Source of the DNA: Ochotona curzoniae
Taxonomy: Eukaryota > Chordata > Mammalia > Lagomorpha > Ochotonidae
DNA length: 64,000 nucleotides
Assembly: GCF_017591425.1 (NCBI RefSeq)
Contig: NW_024466512.1
Span: 19,831,501-19,895,500 of the forward strand
Direction of reading: 5' to 3'
Part shown: positions 9,801-21,099 of the stretch, one piece after another
Layout: every line of letters begins with the position of its first letter
How positions within the stretch are numbered: position 1 is the stretch's first letter
The notes under the pieces: generated by a model
The model's input: only the letters and a program-made list of their open reading frames with translations
Database searches by the model: none
What the model was told of the DNA's origin: nothing
Translations under genes and position numbers: made by a program

Positions 9801-12800
9801 TGGGGACTGTAGTGAGGGTAGTCTTATGGGATTCCATACCTGTAATGTTATATTTGATCTATCTAGGTAGGTACTGTCAGAATTCAACTGCTCTGACTTA
9901 ATTTGTAGTTAAACTAATAAAAATATTGTGAAGATTTATTAGAGTAGTGGTGGGTTATTTTTGTTTGTTTTTATGATTTATCTATTTATGTGATTTTGCG
10001 GAAGAGTTACAGAGAGAGAAAGATAGGTCTTCCATCTGCAGGTCTTCCATCACTGCCCAGATGGCTGCCATGTCCAGGCCAGAGCCAAGAGTCAGGAACT
10101 TCTTCCAGGTCTTCCATCTGGATGGCAGAGGCATAAGCACTTGTGCCGTCTTCCGCTGCTTCTCCAGACCATTAACAGAGAGCTCAGTTGGAGGAACTGG
10201 GACTCCAGCCAGTGCCGTTATGGGATGCCATTGTCTCAGGCAGTGGCTTTACAAGCTACACCACATGGCTGGTTCCAAAGTAGTGGTTTAGATTTGATTT
10301 GTTGTTTGTTTTGTTTTTCATTAATAAAAATTGAGTTTGTAAGAATGACATCCTGTAACATATTGAAACAGTCTTTATTTTAAACATCTCTATCATATCA
10401 AACATTAAGGATGAGCAAATGATGCGGAGTCTGTGATTTAAAATGTATAGTACTTATACTTATTCTGATGGACACAGTGAGATAGGAACAATGACCAGTT
10501 GGCTGTCCTTATCTGTAAGTTCTTCATTTGCAGATTCACCCGAATTTGGATTGAGAATATTTTGGGGAAAAAATTCATGTTTGTCCTGATCTTTAGGGGT
10601 GACATTGATCCAGGTTTCCGGACTATGTGATGTTGGGATGTTCTGCTGGGAGCCATCATGATTGCTCTGGAGACAGTTTCCCATCCTCCAAGTCTTTGGA
10701 TACGTTGCTGTCCCAAGGGAAAGAGTCCTACTTTTGATTAAAGTTGCCACCTTTAATTCCTTCTGGTTGCATGGCTCCTGATAACCTCACTGGCGGAGTA
10801 AGAGTGATTCATCCCCAGACCCCCTGTCTGTTGGAGGAAAGGAGAACATCAACAGAAGCCGTTCTGGGGTCCTGAGAGGTGTGAGGGTTCAGGCCACAGG
10901 CCTCTGGAGCGATAGAAAACGAGTTGAGACTAGGCTTGGGATAGGAGAGGAGAGTCCAGCAAAGGAGAGTGGCTAGGTACCTGACATAAACATTCTTTGT
11001 TTGTGAGTCATATGTTTATGTAGAAAAGGCATCATTTAACAGTTCACCTGTTTTGGAAAGTAAAATGTGAGATGGACTCCTGGTGAAACTGTTAAATGTA
11101 TGTTGACAATAGGATGCTGGATGTTCTACCATTGTCTGTACCTATAATGTCATGATACACTTAAGTAGCAGCGTGATGGATTTGTGATTGTGTTTAAAGA
11201 ATCTACACTATTGTAGTAATATAGGGGAAGTTAGGGAGGGAGAGGGGGAGTTTTGGAAGGGGGGAAGGGGAAGTCCCTGAGCCTGTGGAATTGTATCATG
11301 AAAAATAAAAACTGAAAAGAAAAAGTAAAATGTATAGCTTTTGTGGGGGAAAAGCCAGGTAGCCCTGAGACCACTGTGTGGGGTGAGGGACTGGCCACCC
11401 TCAGGAGTCCCTCTACCTCTGTCCTGTCCCCAGGTTAGGGAAAAGTGTGTAAGTGTCAGGTGATTTTCTCTCTCTGGTTTCTGTGCTGGCTAGAACTTGC
11501 CTGCCAGCAGTTATAGTCCAGGTTTTTAGTATATGAGAGGTCTTCAAAAAGTTGGAAAATGTGCATGATGAAAAACTGCATGGGTTTCAAATGTTTTTTT
11601 TTTTTTTGGCCTCACAATAAACATACATTCTATTTTTAATTATTTTTAATGATTTTTCTAAGTACCCCCCAACAGTTTTGAAAGAGAAGATTTCAAGTTG
11701 TGATCCCTTCACCTTGGAGAGTATTTTGTAACCTTAGTATGTCCTGCTTTAAAAAAAAAAAATGTGGACCTGGCACAGTAGCTTAGTGGCTAAGGTTCTT
11801 GCTACTTTGCGTGGTCATAGCAGTCAGAATTGGGTTAGACTGAACCAGGAGCTGGGAACTCCATTGGGGTCTGGATCATCTTCCGCTGTCTTTCCAGACA
11901 TGTTAATAGCAGGGAACTGGAACAGAAGCAGAGGAGCTGGGGCTCAAACTGGTACTCTGTCTGATAAGGGATGCCAGTTGGCCCCTGGCAACTATGACTA
12001 AACTAAACGTTATTTTTTAAGGTTTTTTTTTAATTTGAAAGAGTTGTAAAGATGGGAAGGGAAAGAGGTCTTCTATCTGCTGGTTCATTCCCCAGATGGC
12101 TGCCACAACCTGGAGTTGCAAAAGCCAGGAGTTTCTTCCAAGTCTCCCTCTGGCCATCCTTCACTACTTTGCCCATGGCACTAGCAGGGATTTGAACTGG
12201 AAACAAGCAGCTGGGACACAAACCAGCATCCATGTGGGATGCCAGCATTGTAGGTGGCGGCTTTACTTGTTAGACCACAATGCTAGCCCCAGCTGAGCTT
12301 TCTAATTATGACCCTTGTGGGAAAGCCATGAAGGTTTCTTGGGGCAGGAATCTAAGCAAAAAACAGACCACTTATTTTTTACCTTTACCCTCCACCACAT
12401 ATAAACAATTAACATTTAATGAAGCAGAAAATATGACTATAGATAATATGAGTGACTTTGCTGTCTTGTTTTAAATTTTAGGTGTTTTTTTCTACAATGG
12501 ACATCCAATAAAACAAGTAGATATCTTGGGAACTGTCATTGAAAAGAGAGAAAAAGATAGCTTCTACAGTTATGGAGGTAAGAACAGTTGTGTCTGAGTT
12601 TGAATGTATGCTGAAGGTCCCACTCAGCTGAAGGTTGATTTTTAAGCAGCCTCTGCCTTTCAGAGTAGTTGAGGGTCTGCACAGAGCCTGTGCACTTTGC
12701 CCCTGTGGGAGCCCCACACGGAGTTGCACATGGGCCTGGGTGCGGAGTTGGACATGGGGTTGGAACATGAAGCGACAGGTACTGGAGAGTTAGGAGGTGA

Positions 12801-15800
12801 AAGATAAGAGCTGGCATCTAGGCTGGCTGATTAGCGTGTCAGGCAGTTGATACCCAAGGGCACAGCTAAAAATAGCACAGGGTAGCACTATTTGTTTAGA
12901 GTGATATCTTTCAAAAGAGGCCAGATTAATGTTGAAGTGGACTGTAAGAAGACAGGAACCTGTGCAGGGTAAATATCAGAAGATGTTCCTCCTTCATTAT
13001 GATGAAAACTAGTTGAAGGGTTTCTGTGTTTTGCTCACCAGAGAAAAATAGGATATTAATGTAACAGGTCTTGATTTTCTTGTGGAGTTTGATTTAAGCA
13101 TGTTAATACATGGCCTTGTGTAACTTCAAGACTTTCTGAGGTTAAGAGGCCAACCTAGAAACTTTATGGGAAGCTCGACAGTGGATTTCAAACTTTGGCT
13201 ATGCTTGACATTGTCACTTTTTGTGGTTTACCTTGGATTTATACTCTGTTGTACTTCGAGAAATAGAGAAGGCAGTTGAACTTTGCAACCAGGCACCTTT
13301 CATCATGGCTCAGGCATGATTTTTAACTTAGATATTCAAACCATGGTATTTCCTCAACATGTGTTCAATTTTCGAAAGACGATTGTCTTCTTAACAGAAG
13401 ACATGCCTTCTGATTTTCCTAGCATATTTTTTAGAAGAGCTTTTTATTTTTTTAATGTCTTTTTGAATTTCTACCTACCTAAAAAGCAGAACAACAGAAA
13501 TAGATTTTCACCTGTTGGTTGATTCCCCAGTGCCCACAATAGCCAGGACCATACCAGACCAAAGGGAGGAGCCTGGAACTCTGGGTGCCCCATGTGAGTA
13601 GCTGCCTGCCAGGATACAGTAACAGGGATCGTGGTCAGAAACATAGTACCCAGAATCAAATTGACACTCTAATATGGGAATGTAAGTCATTCCATTCAAG
13701 TGAAAAGTGACAAAACTCAGTTTCTGTGAGAGCTCCTTGTAAGCTGGATGGTATGTGAAGGTAGTTTCCCAGTGGCTTAATCACTGCACTCCAGTGCGTC
13801 AATGCGTACTCCTGAAAAGTGTGAAATAAATTACGTTGTCAGACCATGCAGAGTGAATCCCTTGTGTTGATTTGATCAAAGATACAGGTCCTGTTGTTTT
13901 CAAGACAATTCAGCAAACATTTGCCAAGTTTCTACAGTGAACCAAGCTGTGGCAAGTGTACTGTGTGTAGTTACTTCCTCTACAATTACCAGTGATGAAA
14001 TTGTAGTTTCTTGGAACATTTAGAGTACTTTTACATTCTAATTTCATGTTATTCTCCCCTTAATATTTTGAAATGTCAAGAACAGATATTTTTTCCTCTT
14101 TGTACATCAGAGAACTGTCCAGTAACTTTGACAGGTTTCCACAGATGCAGGATTATAAGTCCCATTTCCTATTCACTGGCTGTAGAGTGCTCTGAAGTTT
14201 TGTGTAACTTGTGGTTTTTGTTTTGTTTAAGATTATTTATTTATTTCTTTGATAGGCAGAGAGAGAGCTTCCTTCTGTGGGTCACTCCCTAAGTTTCCAC
14301 AACAGCCAGAGTTTGGCCAGGCTAAAGACTGAAGGTCTCACGGAAACTGAGTTTTGTCACTTTTCATTTGAATGGAATGACTTACATTCCCATGTTATAG
14401 TGTCAGTTTGATCCCAGGTCTTCCATGTGAAGGGTGGGACCCAAGCACTTGAGCCATTATCCACTTCTTTCCAGGAAGCATTAACGGGAATGCTGGATCC
14501 GAAAGAGAGCAGCCTGTCCCTCATGTAGCTGAATTTGATTTTGCTGTCTGCCTTCCTTTTCCCCATCCCCTTACTTAACCAGTCCTTTAGCCCACTTACC
14601 AAGTCAGCTGCATCTGATTTTTTGTTTCCTGTTTTTAGCTCAAATAACCTAGGCTGTTTGAGGGTTTTAGTCCTGACTTTGGGCCCAGACCAGATACTAG
14701 CCCTGTGACCCAAAGGGTCTTCAATTCACTGCACCTTCCGTTTTAAGAAGACTAAGGCCATGTGTTAGACTCTACCCCAAGAATTTCCTGCCGAGTGGGT
14801 GTCAGGAAGGCATGACACATCTGTGAGTTTGTGGGAAATGAACAGTGTGTGAATGTTGGAGTAATTGAGAGGAGAGGTGTTTTTATGACTTTATCCTGCA
14901 TGATCTGTTCAAGCAGAGAACCACTGCCCTCCCTGTTGTTGACCTAGGCCCTCTTTCAGGTGGCCTCTCCCTTCTCTCCTGGGTCCTGCTCCCCTGATTC
15001 CTGCTCCCCGTGACTCTCTGCCGGACTGAATTGGGGAGTGCTTCCTGCCCACTCTGACTTGTCCCACAGCTGAGAGAAGGCTGCAGCCCAGATGGTACTA
15101 CCCAGCCAAGAAGCATGTTTGTCTTCCAGGGCATTCCAGCAGCTGGACCTCAAAGTCTGACAGGAGAGGGAAGCCAGGGTTTGATTGCCTTGTTCAGGGT
15201 GTGCAGAGCACCTGGCTGCAACTTGAGCTCAGGCCTAGAATTGTGGGAAGCTAATGTTTGGAGACTGAGTGTGTTGAATGAAGCTTGTTAACTGGCCAAA
15301 GCAGTGGAATACCTAGCAATATCATTTTTTTAAAAAAAAGATTTATTGGAAAGTCAGATTTACAGAGAGAAGGAGAGACAAAGAGAAAGATGTCCCACCC
15401 ACTGGTTCACTCCCCAGGTGGCTGCAACAGCTAGAACTGAGCTGATCTGAGGCCAAGAGCCAGGAACTACTTTTGGGTCTCCCACACAGGTGCAGGGTCC
15501 CAGGGGTTTGGGCTGTGTTTCACTGCTTTCCCAGGCCACAAGCATGGAGCTGGAAGGGAAGTGAAGCAGCTGGGATAGAAACTGGCTCTTACTTTTTATT
15601 AATTTGTATAAGCTCTTTATATATTAATGAGTTAAAAAATTGAGTTTGTATTATATCTACCAGTTTATAACATGCATTTAAAAAAAAAAAACTGTTTTAT
15701 ACATTTCCATAGGTTTTGGCATTTCCAGACCTGACAAAGAGGTTTCCCAAGCTCCTCTCTCAGGTCAAGGACACCATTTTTAGCAGACAACCATAGTCAG

Positions 15801-18800
15801 GAGTCATTGTTGAGGTCAGTTAAGTGAATGTTGAATACACACCACTGGGCTTATGTAATCATACTGACACGTGCTGGCAAGCAGTTCATATTGGGGTGTG
15901 GGGAGAGATTGTTTCTAAAGAAAGGGTTTTGATAAAGAAACTATATAGAAAAATTTATATAAACTGTAGAAAAATTCATCTTCCAATATGTGTGAGGCAG
16001 TGATGACAAGCAAATTTACCATCTATGTTCAAATCTGCCTTCTCCCCTTCTGTGCTTTTTTTTTTTTTACAGTGGATGATAGCACTGGAGTTATCAACTG
16101 CATTTGTTGGAAAAAGTCGCGTAGTACTGAGTCCTCTCCAGGTATCTGTGTGTGTTGTGTTCTTCGCTTCCTCCCTAACCAATGGGTTTTACTCAAGGAT
16201 GCTTATCAGATTGGCCTCAGGGGCCCAGTTTTCACATTTATCTACATGTAAATTGCATTGATTGGAGTAAGGTGGTGTACTGAGAACTGAGAACTTGGCC
16301 ATCTGAGAGCCATTTCAAGGGAGCCTGTTGCTTTGCTATTTGTTGCCTCTTGGTGAACTTTGTTTTTACCATGACACTGATTACCTAAGTTGCGATGGTT
16401 TAGTCTAATTACCAGTCATATTTGAATCTGTGACCCAAAGAAAGTTTTTGAAGGCTGCTCCTCTCACATGGTTACCACGGACTTCATTTTCTAAACTGTA
16501 ATATTTTCAAGCAAATACCAGTGATTCTATAAATGAAAAGGAGGTAAGAGGATTCCTTTGGAAGTTAGTCATTAAGTAATGTAAACTGAAAAAGAACCTT
16601 CCAGTTGTACCTATCCCGCACATTGGCTGTAACTGAAGCAACATTTGGAGTTAGCTAAATGTATCTGAATAATTGTTGAGTATTTTTTCAAATGGAGTTT
16701 AGAATTTGACCATCAGTTTCATGTCACTAGTTACTCATTCCCATTCCCAATTTGGGAACATCTAGCTCATGGCACTGTTTTGCTTAGGAAGCTTTGTAGA
16801 TAAATTCCAGAGAGACAACAGGTTTTTTATTTTTTAGCAGATATCTCACTGACAATAGAGAACTAAGCCTATAAAGAATCAGTGATCGTGGTTTTCAGAG
16901 ATGTGTAGGGTGTTTGTGTTGTGCTATTATCAAGAGTACTTAAGACTGGATAACTGATACAGAATCGAAGTTGTTCATAGTTATGGATTCTAGGAAGTCC
17001 CAGATCCAGGTACCAGCAAGTATGGTTACTGGTGAGGGCTGTTCTCCACTTTCAGGTTGACACCTTGAATGCTACATATCCATATTCTTCCTTCCTGGGA
17101 CAGTGAGGCTGCAGCACACTCTTTAAGCACTTTGCCTAGTGATGTTCATCCACATACCTCCCGTTGGGTCCCATCTCTCAACTCAATTGCCATGGGGATT
17201 CAGGTTTTATTGTGTGAGTGGTCTTTTAGTTAGTGTTTGTTTTGATTTTTCTGGTTTTGAAAGGTAGGGTTACAGAAAGGAAGAAAAAGAGATCTTCCGT
17301 TTGCTGGTTTACTCCCAGTACGAGAGCAGCATTTAGGACTAAGCAAGGCTCAAATCAGGAGCCAGAAACTTCAACTAGGTCACTCATGTGGGTGACAGGG
17401 CCACAGGCATTTGGAGCATCTTCTGCAGGAAGGAGTTGCATTGAATGTGGAACAACTGAGCCATTAAGTGAAATGCTCATGTTGCAGACAGTGGCTTTAC
17501 TTACCATGCCACAGTGTAGGCCTCCACCAGGACACAAAAATACTTTAATAAATCAGTTGTGGGAGAGCTGAGAATTTAGGGAGGGGCAGGGAAATCCCAG
17601 ATGCTATGGAATTATCCTAAAATTCAAATTTTTTAAAAAAATACTTTCATTAGGGCTGGCATTGTGGCACAGTGGGTTGTATATTACTAGCCTCCTATAT
17701 GGACGTAGGTTCAAGTTCCTTCTGCTCCACTTCCAGTCCAACTTTCTGCTAATGTGCATGGGAAAGCAATGAAAGAAGGCCCAAGTGATAGGTCCCCTGT
17801 TACCCACATGGGAGACCAAATTAGAGTTCCAGACTTCTGGCTTTGGCCTGTCCAGCCTCCAGCCATTACAGCCATTTGGGAAGTGAACCAGCTGATGGAA
17901 AATTGCTCTCTCTCTCTCTTTCTGTGTGTGTTTTAAATAAATATCTCTTTGGGGAAAAAATTCATACCTTATCAGAATTAAAATCAGTTGTAGATTCCTG
18001 TGTTGGTTATGATCTTCCTCAGTAGATCTGGTTCAACTGTGCAGGTTTATTTTCGGTGTATTTGACCCATGGGCTGTGGTTCTCAGATCTCTGTGTCATT
18101 TTGCTTTTTTTTTATAAGGATTTATTATTTTTATATGAAAGTCAGATTTACAGAGAGAAGGAGAGACAGAAAGATCTGACATTCACTGGTTCTCTTCCCA
18201 CGTGACTTCAATGGCCAGAGATGAGTTGATCAAGAGCTTTTTCTGGGTCTCCCACCTGGGTGTAGGGTCCAAGGACCTTGGGACATCCTCTGCTTTCCCA
18301 GGCCACAGCAGGGAGCTGGATGGGAAGTGGAGCAGCCAGGACAGGAACTGGCGCCCATATGGGATCCTGGTGCATGGAAGGACTTTAGTCACTAAGCTAC
18401 CACACCGGGCCCAGGCATTATTTAATTTCTCAAAACTAGCTCTTTAAGAAATCACATCATCAGAATTATTACATAATTCCATAAATTTTTAAGTTCAATG
18501 AAAATGATTATTAATACTGACAGTGAGCTTAAAAACATCAGTAAGTAGATTAATAGAAGAGCAGTCCCAGTGGGCAGCCTGAATTTGAAAGTGCCTTTGC
18601 AAATACACAGAGAAGGTCTGTGTACAGAAGGAACCCTAAACATGCCTCCCATTCTGTGTTATATGTGAAAAGATGTTCTTAAATTGCTCCCAACTAGCCC
18701 ATTTGCTCCCTTTAACTTAATTACCCTCGATTTAAAAGCTTTCCATTGGGAAGCGGCCAATGAAGACTAAATTTTTTTTAAACAAAATTTGGCCTGAGTC

Positions 18801-21065
18801 AAAATCATGTTCCATTCAAAGTCTAAGGATATGATGTTAACAGTGTCACACTGAATGTACCGTTTGGGCTTAATTTATGAGCAGAGTTTGAAAGCTTGGC
18901 TCTTAGTATTAGAATTTTAACAGTGATTAGTGGTCGTGATGGAATAGACTACTTAAAATGAAGTTCTTTCTGGCTCCAGCCATCTCGTTCTGTTCATTAA
19001 ATCACACAGCTTGAACTTGAACAGTTTGGTTCACCTTTTACTTGAAAGCTGGGCCTCTTTTACTCTGACTAAGCTTCATCTGGTCACTTTTAAGGTGCTA
19101 TAGGAAAATTTTCTTAACACCTGCAATGTCTGCATAATGGCAATGAAATTAACAAATAACTTTAAAACTCAGCCTAAGTTAAAGAATACATAGGGATGGA
19201 GACAAAGGTGAGACAACCTTATAGAAAGGTTGGGAATTTTCTGAAGAAGGCACCAATGATCTGAGCAGCATTTTTATCTGCTGTGTCTAGTTTCCTAGAT
19301 ACTTGTTACCTCACAGGCAAGCTTAGGCTCTCTGTATGCTCATCTCCCTACATACAGCAGATGTGCTGGTAGAAATTATAATGCCTCTGCACAGTGCAGA
19401 ACCAATGGGCAGTTGTCTGGTGCATGATGAAGATGCTGTGTGAGATGCTCAGACACCATATCAGAATACCTGGGTCCCAGCTCTGCTTCTGATTCTACCT
19501 CCTGGCTGATGCACACCCTGGGAGGCAGCAAGCAATGGCTCAAGTGCTTGCATCCCAGCCACCTGCTTATGAGACCTGGACTGGCTTCTAGGCTGGTGGC
19601 TTTGGCCTGACCTAGCCCCAGCTGTTGTGAAAGATTCATTTGGAGGATAAATCACCAAATGGAAGATCTCTGTATCTCTCTCTTTTTACCTTTCACGTAT
19701 ACACAAATAAAAAGTAAAAATGTTTTTTTAAAAGAGCAGTGGTCCAAAAGAGATTCATTCCATTGTGGAAAATTATTTTAAACAACTATAGGGAAGAATA
19801 CAGCACTTGGTGAATGCTGTTGTTTCAAACGCATGGTAGCATTTTGAAAAAAGAGTTGATTGTGGCTCCTGTCTTGCAGGTTACATAAAATAACCCACAG
19901 AAGTTAGGGTTGTGTGTTTATCTTACAAATACATTTCACTGTCGTCATTCCCTAGCTAGCTACTAGACCCTTAACAGCTATCACCAGTGACAAGGAGATA
20001 CACTCAGAAAGCAACTTATTTTTTTAAAGATTTATTCTATTTTTATTACAAAGTCAAATATACGGAGAGGAGGAGAGAAAGAGAAGATCTTCTGTCCGAT
20101 GATTCACTCCCTAAGTGACCACAACAGCCAGTGCTGTGCCCATCCGAAACCAGGAGCCAGAAACTTCCTCCAGGTCTCCCACGTGGGTGCAGGGTCCCAA
20201 GGTTTTGGGCTGTCCTCGACTGTTTTCTCAGGCCACAAGCAGGGAGCAGGATGGGAAGTAGAGCTGGTGAGATTAGAACTGGTGCCCATATGGAATCCCG
20301 GCATGTTCAAGGCAAGGACTTTAGCCACTAGGCCACCACGCTAGACCCAGGAAACAACTTTTTTCAAGCTTGTATGCAACACAAAGAAATCAGAGTTAAA
20401 AAAAAGAAAGCAGTAAAAGGAGGAGAGTATATGCAGTAGGCATGGAAAGCTACCCTGTCTGAAATTTTAAAGAAACACAGGGTGAAATGGATGGAGAATT
20501 TATCCATAAAGAAATGCAAAAATCAGATCACCTTATCAAAAATGTATTGTATTTCTTGCAGTTTAGAAGCAAAATTTGTGTAATCATCATGTAGGTGTTA
20601 AGAAATCCAAAAATCCCATTGACTGCAGCTTGTGTAAGAGGTGTGAGGCTATCCCAGCAGATCCCAATGGCCCTGTGCGTTAGGACTGCCATCTGCATTG
20701 CTGATGCCATCATGTGAAAACAGGGTGGTTTGATTTTTTTTTATGGGCAGACATTCTAGTAGTATGTAATGAACCATACTTAAACCCATTTTTACTTTTT
20801 TTTTAAAAAAAATATTTATTTATTTTATTGGAAAGTCAGATTTACGAAGAGAAGGAGAGACAGAGGAAGATCTTCCATTGATTGATTCACTCCCCAAGTG
20901 GCTGCAGTGGCTGGAACTGAGTTGATCTGAAGCCAGATCCTAGAGCTTCTTCTGGGTCTCTCCCATATGGGATCCCAGAACATGCAAGGAGATAACTTTA
21001 GCCACTAGGCTCCGTGCCAGGACCATAGCTTTTTGTCCAATCATACTTTTTTTTTGGTAACAGCA

Positions 21066-21099
<34 letters not shown>

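Larger units (their letters stand above)
6838..12481 (+). other. STN1: STN1 intron 2
   Basis: About 5.6 kb with GTATGT donor and TTTTAG acceptor. Holds an L2 end, several antisense CSINEs, an L1 3' end and a short TIR element (listed separately). Unique stretches: 7366-7456, 7784-8817, 10277-11090. The 9190-9900 stretch has two AATAAA motifs (about 9532 and 9691) and may be an old LTR-like or LINE remnant that I cannot name. Confidence 0.7.
12578..16072 (+). other. STN1: STN1 intron 3
   Basis: About 3.5 kb. Holds two rearranged CSINEs, an L2-like piece (13905-13975), a possible MIR and one further CSINE. Unique stretches: 12578-13437, 14521-15326, 15586-16060. The polypyrimidine tract before exon 4 is unusually pure (T run at 16059-16068). 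Confidence 0.7.
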
